NCBI GenBank assembly: GCA_947492955.1
Contig: CANLOV010000015.1
Span: 1 to 62,201 of the forward strand
DNA: 62,201 nt
Direction of reading: 5' to 3'
Source: an uncultured Cellulophaga sp.
GTDB taxonomy: Bacteria > Bacteroidota > Bacteroidia > Flavobacteriales > Flavobacteriaceae
Shown here: positions 1 to 9,251 of the stretch, piece by piece
How positions within the stretch are numbered: the stretch's first letter is position 1
How the letters are laid out: each line of letters opens with the position of its first letter
Notes under the pieces: model-generated
Told to the model about the DNA's origin: nothing
Databases searched by the model: none
The model's input: only the letters and a program-made list of their open reading frames with translations
Position numbers and translations under genes: made by a program

Positions 1-1731
1 TTAGACAATACCGATAACCAAGCCATCACAGCATTTAGTTTAGATGATGCTACAGGTGTTTTAACATTGACATTAGAGGATGGAGGAACACAGACAGTTA
101 ATTTTAGTGCAATTTTAGCTGCTGCAGATAACCAAACACTCTCAACAACAGGAGCAGCAGGTTATATAGAAATAGCCGATGGGAATAATGTAACAATTAA
201 TGTAAATGATGCCGATGCGGTAATCGGAAATGAAGTTACCAATGCTACAGATGGAACTCTTACACGTTCAGGAGATGGTACTTCAGGAAACCCGTATACA
301 CTAGATGTTTCCGTAAATGGAATTACAAATGCAGAAATAATAGATAATGCGATTACAACAGGTAAAATACAAGCTGGGGCAGTAGGAACTTCAGACTTAT
401 CGGATAGTGCAGTAACAAATATAAAAATAGCAAATAATGCAGTTGATACAGATAATATTATTTCAGGTGGGAATGATAAAATATTAACAACAGGAGGAAC
501 AGGAACAGTAGAATGGGCAGATAAGTCAGATTTCGAAGACCACGATTGGTATGAAGTAGGAGGTACAGCTGCACCAAACGCTATAACAGATAATATTTTT
601 ACGCAAGGAAATGTAGCTGTAGGAAAAACTTCTGTTACAGCAGGAAGAGCCTTAGATGTTGAAGGAGATATAGAGCTAAATGATCGTTTATATATGAACG
701 GTAAAGAAGCTATATGGGCACAAGGAGATTGGTTAAGAATAAATAATTCTAGTGATTTTGCAAATGGAGTACTTATATCATCCCTTTTTAGAGTAGATAA
801 CCATGTAGTTTTTAATGAACAAGGAGTTAATTATGATTTTAGAGTAGAAGGAGATACTGAAAATAATTTATTATTTGTAGATGCATCTACAGATAACGTA
901 GGTATAGGAACACCTGCCCCTGCAGCACGTTTAGATGTAGTTGGAGGAACAGTAAAATTCTCTAATTATGGAGGAGGAGCTGTAACCGGTACATTAGATA
1001 ATTTATTAGGAGTTGATGCAGATGGTGATGTAATAGAAGTAGACGCTTCATCAATAGGAACAGATAGTCAAACATTATCAACAACAGGAGCAGCTGGTTA
1101 TGTAGCAATATCTGGAGGTAATGATGTAACAATTAATGTAAACGATGCCGATGCTAGTTTAAGTAACGAAACTATAACAGCTTTTGGAGTTAATGGTACA
1201 AACTTACGTATTACTGAAGCTGGTGTTAATCACGATGTACCATTAGCAAGTATAGGTACAGATAACCAAAACGCTTCTGAAGTAAATTTAGCAACCCCAA
1301 TAGATATCGATGGAGATAATACAGATGATTATACAACGGTTGAGGAGGTAATACAAGATGTAGCGGAAGTTATACCAGCTATTAAAGCAGCAAAAATATT
1401 TTATCCGCCATCTATAGCCATAGATGCATCAACCACGGGACAACAAACGGTAGATTTATATGCACAATACATAGCACAATATGGTTCCCCACTGGTAAGA
1501 AGTGGAGTAGGAGGAGCAAATGAAGCACCAATGTCATTACCAACATATGCAGCAGATGAATTATACTATTATGTTACTTATGCAGATCCTACTGTTTTTG
1601 ACACAACAACGACAACAGTTGGTGACCCAAGAACAATGAGTATCGATGCTAATGGTGAATTAAATATATATGTTGACGCTCCGCCATCAGATTATAACTC
1701 ATTAATCAATGTAGTATTTGTAGTAAAATAA
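1..1731 (+). CDS. Large repetitive surface adhesin, 3' part (5' end outside window)
   Basis: The reading frame is open from base 1, so the gene begins upstream of the window and only its C-terminal 576 codons are seen. The protein is low in Lys, Arg and Cys and rich in Asp, Asn, Thr, Gly and Ala. It holds a repeated block of about 31 residues (TLSTTGAAGY ... TINVNDAD) at bases 127-219 and 1063-1155, a stretch of NAxIxxxAIxTGKIxxGAV type short repeats, and a VGIGTPAPAARLDV segment like those in phage tail-fibre and flavobacterial adhesin proteins. I see no typical T9SS C-terminal domain at its end. It is 29 bp upstream of a T9SS type-B cargo gene and a PorP/SprF gene, which suggests a cell-surface protein exported by that system. 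The adhesin role is inferred from composition, repeats and context. Confidence 0.75.
   Translation, partial: LDNTDNQAITAFSLDDATGVLTLTLEDGGTQTVNFSAILAAADNQTLSTTGAAGYIEIADGNNVTINVNDADAVIGNEVTNATDGTLTRSGDGTSGNPYTLDVSVNGITNAEIIDNAITTGKIQAGAVGTSDLSDSAVTNIKIANNAVDTDNIISGGNDKILTTGGTGTVEWADKSDFEDHDWYEVGGTAAPNAITDNIFTQGNVAVGKTSVTAGRALDVEGDIELNDRLYMNGKEAIWAQGDWLRINNSSDFANGVLISSLFRVDNHVVFNEQGVNYDFRVEGDTENNLLFVDASTDNVGIGTPAPAARLDVVGGTVKFSNYGGGAVTGTLDNLLGVDADGDVIEVDASSIGTDSQTLSTTGAAGYVAISGGNDVTINVNDADASLSNETITAFGVNGTNLRITEAGVNHDVPLASIGTDNQNASEVNLATPIDIDGDNTDDYTTVEEVIQDVAEVIPAIKAAKIFYPPSIAIDASTTGQQTVDLYAQYIAQYGSPLVRSGVGGANEAPMSLPTYAADELYYYVTYADPTVFDTTTTTVGDPRTMSIDANGELNIYVDAPPSDYNSLINVVFVVK
127..219 (+). 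repeat. Coding repeat in adhesin, copy 1
   Basis: A 93-bp unit within the adhesin gene that recurs at 1063-1155. Both copies encode a DxQTLSTTGAAGY segment followed by TINVNDADA. Most differences between the copies are single-base changes and the frame is kept, as expected for duplicated adhesin modules. Confidence 0.8.
1063..1155 (+). repeat. Coding repeat in adhesin, copy 2
   Basis: Second copy of the 93-bp unit at 127-219. The spacing of 936 bp is a whole number of codons, so the two modules sit in the same frame, with the tail-fibre-like segment between them. Confidence 0.8.
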
Positions 1732-1760
1732 GAAGCTAATAAACAACCAATTTCAAAGAT

Positions 1761-3782
1761 TTGAAGATTATACCTATATATAGAATTCTGTTTCTTAGCT
1801 TAGTGCTAACACTACTTAGTAGTCATTGGGCAAGTGCGCAGTTTTTGTTACAAGCGCCTAATGCAGGCGATGAAACAAATTACAGATGGTACGAGGCTCA
1901 AGATACAAGCTCTGTATTAGGAACAGATTTTTTTTATGAAGTTAATATACCAGGGGTATATTTTGCAACCTACGATGGTACTGCATGTGGTAAAAATGCA
2001 ACAAGCTATTTTATTGTAACCAATTGCAATTCTCCCCATAATGAAGTTACATTAAATATTACAGATAATGTGCCAAGCGGTGCAACAATAAATTGGTCGC
2101 CAGCAGTAAGTGGAGATGAATTACAGCCTACTGTAACAGCAACACAAAGTGTAACAAAATACACAGCAACTATAACAAAAGTAGGTAATGCCATTAGTTT
2201 GCCAAGTTTTACAGTGGTATGTATAAACGAAGCAGCAATATTAGAAGATGATATTGTTTCTACAGATGAGGATGAGTCTGTTATTGTAGATGTATTTACA
2301 AATGATTTGGACTTACCAGAAACAGGGACATTAACAACAACTAGCCCTGCAAATGGAACAGTAACAATAGATGATAACGGAACACCGAATAATCCAATAG
2401 ATGATATAGTAACTTATACACCCAATACAGATTATAACGGACCAGATATGTTCGATTATACTATTTGTAATACATTGGGAGATTGTAGTACAGCAATAGT
2501 AACTATAGATGTATTACCAATTGTAGATGCTTTGGACGATACTATAGCAACAAATGAAGACACATCTATTAATATATTGGTTTTAGATAACGATAATGAC
2601 ATTCCAGCAAACGGAACAATAACAACAACTAACCCAGCAAACGGAACAATATTTATAAATGATGGTGGTACACCTTTAGATATCTCAGATGATATCATTA
2701 CATATACGCCAGCATTAGGTTTTGATGGTACAGATACATTTACCTATATCATATGCGATACAAATACCAACTGTAGTACAGCAACGGTAACAGTATTAGT
2801 AAATCCAGTAGATGTGGTAGACTTAGATAGCGATAACGATGGTATTCTAGATAGCTTTGAAGATTTAAATGCAGATAATGATAATGATCCGTCTACTAAT
2901 ATTACAGATTCGGACGGAGATGGTTTTGCAGATTATTTAGATATAGATAGTGATAATGATGGTATTCCAGATAACGTAGAAGCACAAACAACAGCAGGTT
3001 ATATTGCTCCAAGCGGAGATGATGTAAATGCTAATGGTGTAGATGATGCATATGAACAAAATGGAAACTTAGGAATTATACCAGAAGATACAGATGGAGA
3101 TTTACTGCCAGATTATGTAGATGAAGATAGTGATAATGATAATGTATCAGATAATATAGAAGCACACGATCTAGACAAAGACGGTGTTCCAGATGTAGTA
3201 TTTATAGGGTCTGATAAAGATGATGATGGTTTAGATGACGGGTACGAAGGAAACTCAACCTTAGATACCGATGTAAATGATGAAATAAATAACCCAAGCG
3301 ATGATTTACCAAATACAGATGGAGATAATGAGGTAGATTATAGAGATACCGATGATGATGATGATGGTATTTTAACTGTGGATGAAGATGTAAATGGCAA
3401 TGGAGATTATTCAGATGATGATGAAGATGTAAATGGAGTTCCTAGTTATTTAGACCCAGACAGAATAACTACAGGAGAAGAAATAGAAGTATTTAATGTA
3501 ATAACACCGAATGGAGATGGTATACATGATGAGTTACGTATTGGAGGTTTAGAAAATTTCCCTAATAATACCGTTAAGATTTATAATAGGTGGGGTGTAT
3601 TAGTCTACACTACAAAAGCATACAATACAGCAGGTAATGTGTTCGATGGTACATCAACAGGAAGAGTAACTGTTAACAAGGATAATAAATTACCAGTGGG
3701 AACCTATTTCTATATTATAGATTATGAGGATACTACAAATACAATGAAATCAATTTCAGGATATATTTATATAAACAGATAA
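1761..3782 (+). CDS. T9SS type-B sorted protein with tandem Ig/cadherin-like and Ca-binding repeats
   Basis: A 673-residue secreted protein. It starts at TTG and has a clear signal peptide ending near residue 26 (SSHWASA|Q). Two repeats of about 90 residues (around 170-350) carry the DxxxTxEDxSVxxxVxxND and TFTYxICD patterns of Ig/cadherin-like bacterial domains. Residues about 350-570 hold many DxDxDGxxD motifs of the thrombospondin type-3/calcium-binding kind. The last ~95 residues ([14 protein letters not shown], YNRWGxLVY, [11 protein letters not shown], GYIYI) match the gliding-motility-associated type-B C-terminal domain that targets proteins to the type IX secretion system. It lies 5 bp before the PorP/SprF gene, which suggests co-transcription and assisted secretion. 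Its binding target is unknown. Confidence 0.88.
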   Translation: MKIIPIYRILFLSLVLTLLSSHWASAQFLLQAPNAGDETNYRWYEAQDTSSVLGTDFFYEVNIPGVYFATYDGTACGKNATSYFIVTNCNSPHNEVTLNITDNVPSGATINWSPAVSGDELQPTVTATQSVTKYTATITKVGNAISLPSFTVVCINEAAILEDDIVSTDEDESVIVDVFTNDLDLPETGTLTTTSPANGTVTIDDNGTPNNPIDDIVTYTPNTDYNGPDMFDYTICNTLGDCSTAIVTIDVLPIVDALDDTIATNEDTSINILVLDNDNDIPANGTITTTNPANGTIFINDGGTPLDISDDIITYTPALGFDGTDTFTYIICDTNTNCSTATVTVLVNPVDVVDLDSDNDGILDSFEDLNADNDNDPSTNITDSDGDGFADYLDIDSDNDGIPDNVEAQTTAGYIAPSGDDVNANGVDDAYEQNGNLGIIPEDTDGDLLPDYVDEDSDNDNVSDNIEAHDLDKDGVPDVVFIGSDKDDDGLDDGYEGNSTLDTDVNDEINNPSDDLPNTDGDNEVDYRDTDDDDDGILTVDEDVNGNGDYSDDDEDVNGVPSYLDPDRITTGEEIEVFNVITPNGDGIHDELRIGGLENFPNNTVKIYNRWGVLVYTTKAYNTAGNVFDGTSTGRVTVNKDNKLPVGTYFYIIDYEDTTNTMKSISGYIYINR

Positions 3783-3787
3783 AAAAG

Positions 3788-4753
3788 ATGCCCAATCTTA
3801 GCCTACATAAAAAATTAGAAAAAGCAATTACCTACTTGGTTTTTCTGTTCCTATTATTTTTCTGTGTAAAAATAGAAGCCCAGCAAGATGCTCAATATAC
3901 ACAATATATGTATAATACGGTTAGTGTTAACCCTGCTTATGCAGGATCTAGGGGGCATGCAAGTGTTGGGTTATTGCATAGGTCACAATGGTTAGGATTA
4001 GATGGTGCGCCAACTACAAGAACTTTTAATGTGCATTCTCCTATAGGTTATAGAGGAGTAGGATTAGGGTTTTCTATTGTACAAGATGAAATAGGACCAA
4101 CATCTGAGACTAATTTCGATATCGATTTTTCATACACCATATACACATCAAAAGAAGCAAGGTTAAGTTTTGGATTAAAAGCTAGTGCTAATTTATTAGA
4201 TATTAAGTTTTCAGAATTAAATCAATACGCAGCAGGTGTCGATGATCCAACGTTACAGCAAAATATAGACAATCGTTTTTCGCCAAATATAGGTGCGGGA
4301 GTATATTATCATACTCAAAAATTTTACATGGGCTTATCTGTACCACGATTTTTACAAACCTCACATTTTGATGAATCTTCTTTGTCAACGGCAAAAGAGC
4401 AAATGAATTTTTATTTCATTACTGGGTATGTATTTGATATGAATCATTTCTGGAAATTTAAGCCAACATTATTAGTGAAAGCAGTGCAAGGAGCCCCTTT
4501 ACAAGCAGATATTTCTGCTAATTTTCGGTATAATGATAAACTTATTTTAGGAGCGGCCTATCGTTGGGATGCTGCTTTAAGTGGTTTGGTAGGCTTTAAT
4601 GTAACAGATCAGCTAATGATTGGTTTAGCCTATGATAGAGAAGTAACAGATTTAGGCAATGCAGCCTTTAATAATGGTTCTTTTGAAGTATTATTTAGAT
4701 ACGACTTTATAAAGAAAAACAAGAAGAATTTAAGGTCTCCTAGATTCTTTTAA
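3788..4753 (+). CDS. PorP/SprF family T9SS membrane protein
   Basis: A 321-residue outer-membrane protein with a signal peptide ending near IEAQ. The family hallmark DAQYTQYMYNxxxVNPAYAG follows directly, then HRSQWxGxxGAPxT, typical of PorP/SprF proteins. The rest is amphipathic beta-strand sequence with a C-terminal strand region ending in FEVLFRYDF. In the family, SprF is needed for export of the adhesin SprB, and PorP/SprF-like proteins are commonly encoded beside type-B C-terminal-domain cargo. Here it follows such a cargo gene with a 5-bp gap, so its likely job is secretion or anchoring of the two upstream proteins. Confidence 0.92.
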   Translation: MPNLSLHKKLEKAITYLVFLFLLFFCVKIEAQQDAQYTQYMYNTVSVNPAYAGSRGHASVGLLHRSQWLGLDGAPTTRTFNVHSPIGYRGVGLGFSIVQDEIGPTSETNFDIDFSYTIYTSKEARLSFGLKASANLLDIKFSELNQYAAGVDDPTLQQNIDNRFSPNIGAGVYYHTQKFYMGLSVPRFLQTSHFDESSLSTAKEQMNFYFITGYVFDMNHFWKFKPTLLVKAVQGAPLQADISANFRYNDKLILGAAYRWDAALSGLVGFNVTDQLMIGLAYDREVTDLGNAAFNNGSFEVLFRYDFIKKNKKNLRSPRFF

Positions 4754-4856
4754 AAAAACAAACGTTTTCGATATCAATAATCTCTTTTTTTTAGGAAAAT
4801 CACTTTTTTATGATGCTCTTAGTATATAAATTAGGTAAAGGTGTTATTTTTACTGC

Positions 4857-5384
4857 ATGCAAGAAGAAAATGTAATTTTGGTAAACGAGCTTAATGAGCA
4901 AGTAGGTTTAATGCCAAAAATGGAAGCTCATGAAAAAGCAATACTACATAGAGCTTTTTCAGTATTTATAATGAATGACAAAGGGGAAACAATGTTGCAA
5001 CAACGAGCAGCACACAAATACCATTCTCCTTTATTATGGACAAATACATGTTGTAGTCATCAACGAGATGGTGAAACCAATATAGAAGCAGGTAAAAGAA
5101 GATTGCAAGAAGAAATGGGTTTTGTAACAGACTTAAAAGAACTTTTTTCTTTTATCTATAAAGCTCCTTTTGATAATGGACTTACAGAACACGAATTAGA
5201 TCATGTAATGTTAGGCTATTATTCAGAATCACCAAAAATTAATACAGAAGAAGTTGCCGATTGGAAATGGATGAAACCAGAAGCCATTAAAGAAGATATA
5301 GCAGCAAACTCTGAAAACTATACGGTTTGGTTTAAAATTATTTTTGAAAAATTTTACGATTATTTTATTCAACTAAACGAATAG
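4857..5384 (+). CDS. idi: Isopentenyl-diphosphate delta-isomerase, type I
   Basis: This 175-residue enzyme interconverts isopentenyl and dimethylallyl diphosphate in isoprenoid synthesis. It has the Nudix fold pattern: metal-binding His residues near 25, 31 and 68, a TNTCCSH segment supplying the catalytic Cys (residue 66 by alignment to the E. coli NSVCGH motif), the Nudix-like segment GExNIEAGKRRLQEE at about 72-86, and EHELDHV near 111-117 with the second catalytic acid. Length fits the family. It starts 103 bp after the PorP/SprF gene and ends 2 bp before the pterin synthase gene, which suggests one transcript with the next two genes. Confidence 0.95.
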   Translation: MQEENVILVNELNEQVGLMPKMEAHEKAILHRAFSVFIMNDKGETMLQQRAAHKYHSPLLWTNTCCSHQRDGETNIEAGKRRLQEEMGFVTDLKELFSFIYKAPFDNGLTEHELDHVMLGYYSESPKINTEEVADWKWMKPEAIKEDIAANSENYTVWFKIIFEKFYDYFIQLNE

Positions 5385-5386
5385 CG

Positions 5387-5794
5387 ATGAAGGTTAAAGT
5401 AAGTAGGAAAGCACATTTTAATGCAGCCCATAGATTGTATAGACCCGATTGGAGTTTTGAAAAAAATGATGCCGTTTTTGGAAAATGCAATAATCCAAAT
5501 TACCATGGTCATAATTATGAGTTAATAGCGAGTGTAACGGGCAAAATTGACCCAGAGACAGGTTTTGTTATTGATGTTAAGATTTTAAAAGATTTAATAG
5601 AAAAAGAAATAGAAGCAGCTTTTGATCATAAAAATTTAAATGTAGATGTGCCAGAGTTTAAAAACCTTAATCCTACAGCAGAAAATATAGCCGTAGTTAT
5701 TTGGGATAAATTAAGACCATATATACCTAAAGATAAAGATTTAGAAATAGTTCTTTATGAGACACCACGTAATTTTGTAACCTATTGTGGTTAA
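5387..5794 (+). CDS. 6-pyruvoyl-tetrahydropterin synthase / QueD family enzyme
   Basis: A 135-residue T-fold enzyme. The zinc ligands His15, His40 and His42 and the catalytic Cys34 are visible in AAHRL and CNNPNYHGHNY; AFDHKNLN near 79-86 and the late Glu motif (LYETP) complete the site. The spacing Cys-x5-His-Gly-His is the one described for PTPS-II (animal-type 6-pyruvoyl-tetrahydropterin synthase), while classic QueD has Cys-x3-HGH. The substrate is 7,8-dihydroneopterin triphosphate in either case. It may therefore make a tetrahydropterin precursor, a queuosine precursor, or both. It sits between idi and manA with short gaps. Confidence 0.88.
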   Translation: MKVKVSRKAHFNAAHRLYRPDWSFEKNDAVFGKCNNPNYHGHNYELIASVTGKIDPETGFVIDVKILKDLIEKEIEAAFDHKNLNVDVPEFKNLNPTAENIAVVIWDKLRPYIPKDKDLEIVLYETPRNFVTYCG

Positions 5795-5812
5795 AAATTA
5801 AAAAAATAAAAC

Positions 5813-6775
5813 ATGTATCCATTAAAGTTTAGCCCTATTTTAAAAGAACGCCTTTGGGGGGGTACAAAATTAAAAGATGTATTAGGAAAGCCTATAGAGA
5901 ATGATATAACAGGAGAAAGTTGGGAATTATCTACTGTTAAGGGAGATGTTTCTGTGGTTTCTAATGGAGATTTAGCGGGTAAATCATTACAAGAATTAAT
6001 AGATACTAATACTATAGATTTATTAGGGAAAAGCGTAGCAGAACGTTTTGGTACTGATTTTCCTATATTAATTAAGTTTATAGATGCAAAAAAAGATTTA
6101 TCTATTCAATTGCATCCTAATGATGAGTTAGCAAAAAAACGACACAATTCTTTTGGTAAAACAGAGATGTGGTATGTTATGGATGCTAATAAAGACGCAA
6201 ATCTTATTGTAGGGTTTAATAAAGACGTAACTAAAGAAGAATACGCAAAGAGTATTGAGAACGATACACTGGTAGATTTAATGAACTATGAGTCTGTAAA
6301 AGAGGGAGACACGTTTTTTATTAATACCGGGAAAATACATGCTATAGGAGCAGGAGTATTATTGGCAGAAATTCAGCAAACATCTGATGTAACTTATAGA
6401 GTTTTCGATTTTAATAGAAAAGATAAAAACGGAAACCTAAGAGAATTGCATACAGAAATGGCCTTAGATGCTATAGATTACGAAAAGAAGGATGATTTTA
6501 AAGTAGCTTATGATTCAAAATCTGATGCGGTAAATACAATGGTAGATTGCCCTTATTTTAAAACAAATTATATAAACCTTTCTGCAGATATGAAGCAAGA
6601 GGTGGTAAATAGAGATTCTTTTACGATTTACATGTGCGTATCTGGTAGTGTTACCATTGCAAATGAATTTGGAGAAGCACACATACAAAAGGGAGAAACT
6701 ATATTAGTACCTGCAATCTCTAAAGAAATAGTATTAAAAACGAGTGAAGCAAAGTTGTTAGAAGTAACAATTTAA
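5813..6775 (+). CDS. manA: Mannose-6-phosphate isomerase, type I
   Basis: A 320-residue cupin-fold enzyme that interconverts mannose-6-phosphate and fructose-6-phosphate, feeding GDP-sugar and polysaccharide synthesis. The zinc-site motifs QLHPND (near 100) and the later IHAIGAG ... LAEIQQTSDVTYRVFD region are present, and the N-terminus KFSPILKERLWGGTKL is typical of the short Bacteroidota/Firmicutes form. It starts 18 bp after the pterin synthase stop and is probably the last gene of the idi-PTPS-manA unit. Confidence 0.94.
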   Translation: MYPLKFSPILKERLWGGTKLKDVLGKPIENDITGESWELSTVKGDVSVVSNGDLAGKSLQELIDTNTIDLLGKSVAERFGTDFPILIKFIDAKKDLSIQLHPNDELAKKRHNSFGKTEMWYVMDANKDANLIVGFNKDVTKEEYAKSIENDTLVDLMNYESVKEGDTFFINTGKIHAIGAGVLLAEIQQTSDVTYRVFDFNRKDKNGNLRELHTEMALDAIDYEKKDDFKVAYDSKSDAVNTMVDCPYFKTNYINLSADMKQEVVNRDSFTIYMCVSGSVTIANEFGEAHIQKGETILVPAISKEIVLKTSEAKLLEVTI

Positions 6776-6819
6776 TTTTAAGTATATTAATTCATAAAAG
6801 TACTTTTCTTTAAAAAGAG

Positions 6820-6827
6820 TACTTTTG
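6820..6827 (+). promoter_or_regulatory. -7 promoter box TACTTTTG
   Basis: An exact TAnnTTTG box 15 nt before the ATG at 6843, preceded by a second AGTACTTTT sequence at 6800-6808. No clear TTG element lies at -33. A TTG start codon at 6825 would lie inside this box, which argues for the downstream ATG as the true start. Confidence 0.6.
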
Positions 6828-6842
6828 CAAAAAAATAATATA

Positions 6843-7109
6843 ATGGCAAATATAAAGAATTTAAAGAAAGATATTAATTTTGTTTTAGGAGATATCATAG
6901 AAGGGGTTTATCTAGTAGATAGTGGAGCTAACGAAATTTCTAAAGAAGGAAACGCAATTATAGATAGTGCCATTGAAACATTTGATGACTTAATTTCAAA
7001 AGTTAATAAAAGAGATGTAGAAAATAAAAAAGCACATCTTAAAAGTGTAAAAGCGGAATTAGAAGAAAAAGCAAAAGGTTTAATAGAGAAGTTGAATAAA
7101 TTAGTATAA
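6843..7109 (+). CDS. Small conserved hypothetical protein, helical
   Basis: An 88-residue, Lys/Glu-rich protein (starts MANIKNLKKDINFVL) predicted to be almost all alpha-helix, with no signal peptide or membrane segment. The ATG at 6843 was chosen because the in-frame TTG 18 bp upstream overlaps the promoter box. The gene has its own promoter and a strong terminator directly after it, so it is a monocistronic unit. I recall similar short proteins in related flavobacteria but know no function for them; helix-bundle or coiled-coil assembly is a guess. Confidence 0.75.
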   Translation: MANIKNLKKDINFVLGDIIEGVYLVDSGANEISKEGNAIIDSAIETFDDLISKVNKRDVENKKAHLKSVKAELEEKAKGLIEKLNKLV

Positions 7110-7137
7110 TAATATTCAATACTATTACAAACAAAAA

Positions 7138-7160
7138 AACATCCGCGTATTGCGGATGTT
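7138..7160. terminator. Rho-independent terminator, bidirectional
   Basis: A 9-bp stem (AACATCCGC / GCGGATGTT) with a 5-nt loop, with A-runs before and T-runs after it. It lies between two convergent genes and can serve both. Confidence 0.9.
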
Positions 7161-7181
7161 TTTGTTATGTATAAATATCTT

Positions 7182-7883
7182 TTATTTAGCTTTTAAAGTT
7201 TCTATATGAGCTTTTAATTTTTTTCCATACTTAGAATTCGCAACTTTAGGGATAAGAGATTTATGTATAGAATCTAAATACTTTACATTTACATCTGCAG
7301 CTTCTGTTAATGCGATATAAGGAGTAACATAAGAATCTTTGTTATTTAACGCAAAATTAAGGGTGTACAAATAACCTTTTAAGTTATTCTTATTATTTAA
7401 TGTTATAATAGAATCTTTAGCAGCTTCATTATTTATAATATCAGGACTATTAATAGCTCCTATATATTCAAAGCTCTTTGTATTAAATTTAGACATAATA
7501 CTTTTATACTCTTCTAGTTTTTTTGTGCTAGCAGAGCCTTCAATTTTAGCATTAGCATCAAAAGTATTCCAAGAAGTGTTAATGGTTATATTTCCAGGTT
7601 CACCAAAAAAAGTAATTCTATCATTTATTGTATTGTTATCCTCTTTTTTTAAATAAAGGTAATATATATCAGGACTTTCAATTTCAGTTTTAAAAGTAAA
7701 GTCACCATTCCCTTCTATTTGTAAAGAATCTATAGTTACTAAAGCGGTGTCTATAGCTTTTTGTAGATATAAGGTTCCCTTTTTTAATCCTTTTACAGTA
7801 CCAGATATATTCATGGTGTTTTCAGAATCGCCACAAGAGCTTATAGCTATGCTAAGAAGAATAATAAAAATTATTTTTTTCAT
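7182..7883 (-). CDS. DUF4369-type lipoprotein
   Basis: A 233-residue lipoprotein: after a short hydrophobic signal the lipobox SISSC supplies the lipid-modified Cys. The start at 7883 was chosen because the signal peptide (MKKIIFIILL) begins there; a longer form to 7904 would add seven unlikely residues. The following SGTVKGLKKGTLYLQK pattern is the Ig-like DUF4369 domain found at the N-terminus of Bacteroidota thiol-disulfide proteins. The C-terminal half here is helical and has no thioredoxin CxxC, so this is the domain without its redox partner. Probably an envelope protein of unknown role. Confidence 0.82.
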   Translation of the reverse strand: MKKIIFIILLSIAISSCGDSENTMNISGTVKGLKKGTLYLQKAIDTALVTIDSLQIEGNGDFTFKTEIESPDIYYLYLKKEDNNTINDRITFFGEPGNITINTSWNTFDANAKIEGSASTKKLEEYKSIMSKFNTKSFEYIGAINSPDIINNEAAKDSIITLNNKNNLKGYLYTLNFALNNKDSYVTPYIALTEAADVNVKYLDSIHKSLIPKVANSKYGKKLKAHIETLKAK

Positions 7884-7945
7884 ATTATATATTTTGCTGG
7901 GCAAATATCATTAAAAATATTGAAATTTTTATGTAAGATTATCGA

Positions 7946-9208
7946 TTAAACATTAGAAGCTATTTCCATGACTAATGCGCATAAATAAGCTCCCACGGTA
8001 CCTACTACATAGCCAAAAACAGCCAGTAATATACCAACAGAAGTTAAAGAAGGATGAAACTCAGCGGCTACAACAGGTGCCGAGGCTGCACCACCAACGT
8101 TTGCTTGGCTCCCGACTGCCAGAAAAAAGTATGGAGCTTTTATAATTTTAGCAACTAAAATTAATAGCAATGCATGAATAGTGATCCATATAACACCTAC
8201 GAGTATTAAGCCCGGGTTTTCAAAAATTTTAGCTAAATCCATTTTCATTCCTATGGTAGCTACTAAAATATAAATAAACATACTACCAATTTTACTAGCT
8301 CCTGCACCTTCATAATTTTTAGCTTTTGTAAAAGATAAACCAATACCTACAGCTGTTGCAATAACTACCATCCATAGGAAAGTAGAACTTAAAGAGGAAA
8401 GTATTTTTTCTTTATTTCTAATAACTTCAAAAGTGTTTTCTAAAAAAGATGCAAAGTGAGTCCCCAAAAAATGGGCTAAACCAACACCAGTAAAAGCTAA
8501 GCTTAAGAGTATCATATAATCTTTTAAGGTAGCTACTCTAGTTATTTTTGCTGTGTGTTCAGAAACCTTGGTCTTTAATATTTCAATAGAAGAAGTATCT
8601 GCTTTTAACCAAGCATCAATTTGTTTAGATTTTCCAACACCAAGAAGAATTATAGCCATCCATAAATTAGCGATAACAATATCAATTAACACCATTCCGC
8701 CATAATTATCTTGGTTGTAATTAAAAACTTCTAACATGGCAGCTTGGTTTGCCCCACCACCAATCCAACTCCCAGCAATGGTAGAGAGTCCTCTCCATAC
8801 AGCATCAAATCCAACACCACCAACGGTTTCGGGAGAAAAGATAGAAACTATTAATATTGCTATAGGTCCGCCAATGATAATACCAACCGTACCAGTTAAA
8901 AACATAATTAAAGCTTTGGAACCTAAATTGGCTATTGCTTTTAAATCTATACTAAGCGTCATTAATATTAGAGCAGCAGGTAGCAGGTATCTGCTGGCAA
9001 TATAATATAGTTTAGAACTTTTTTCATCTATAACTCCCGTACTTGCTAAAATAGAAGGAAGCAAGTAGCACATGAGTACGCCTGGTATAAATTTGTAGAA
9101 TTTTTTCCAAAACCCTGTTTTTATAGAGGAAGTATAAAAAACAAAACCTAAACATAAAGCTAAAAGTCCAAATATTACGGTGTCTTCTGTTATAGGGAAT
9201 TGTTTCAT
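7946..9208 (-). CDS. DUF819 family integral membrane protein
   Basis: A 420-residue inner-membrane protein with about ten hydrophobic helices. Family patterns include the N-terminal segment LPSILASTGVI, the glycine-rich stretch GLSTIAGSWIGGGANQAAM near 145-160 and a matching C-terminal half with SQANVGGAASAPVVA near 370. This internal duplication resembles that of other carrier families. The DUF819 family (YjcL-like) is proposed to transport an unknown solute. It is followed downstream by the DUF4369 lipoprotein gene and preceded by the HAD gene on the same strand, so the three may be co-transcribed. Confidence 0.88.
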   Translation of the reverse strand: MKQFPITEDTVIFGLLALCLGFVFYTSSIKTGFWKKFYKFIPGVLMCYLLPSILASTGVIDEKSSKLYYIASRYLLPAALILMTLSIDLKAIANLGSKALIMFLTGTVGIIIGGPIAILIVSIFSPETVGGVGFDAVWRGLSTIAGSWIGGGANQAAMLEVFNYNQDNYGGMVLIDIVIANLWMAIILLGVGKSKQIDAWLKADTSSIEILKTKVSEHTAKITRVATLKDYMILLSLAFTGVGLAHFLGTHFASFLENTFEVIRNKEKILSSLSSTFLWMVVIATAVGIGLSFTKAKNYEGAGASKIGSMFIYILVATIGMKMDLAKIFENPGLILVGVIWITIHALLLILVAKIIKAPYFFLAVGSQANVGGAASAPVVAAEFHPSLTSVGILLAVFGYVVGTVGAYLCALVMEIASNV

Positions 9209-9251
9209 GTGTATGATTTAAATGCTTATAAACATAAGCTTTTTTTTAATA

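Noticed and set aside
3181-3480. Possible simple-sequence DNA in the T9SS cargo gene
   Set aside because: The GAT-rich stretches simply encode Asp-rich calcium-binding repeats and stay in frame.
6825-6842. TTG start for the small helical protein
   Set aside because: The TTG is part of the TACTTTTG promoter box, so it cannot be in the mRNA as a start.
9211-9240. Short hairpin GCTTAT-AAAC-ATAAGC with T-run between the HAD and DUF819 genes
   Set aside because: The stem is only 6 bp, and the T-run is on the plus strand while both flanking genes read on the minus strand.
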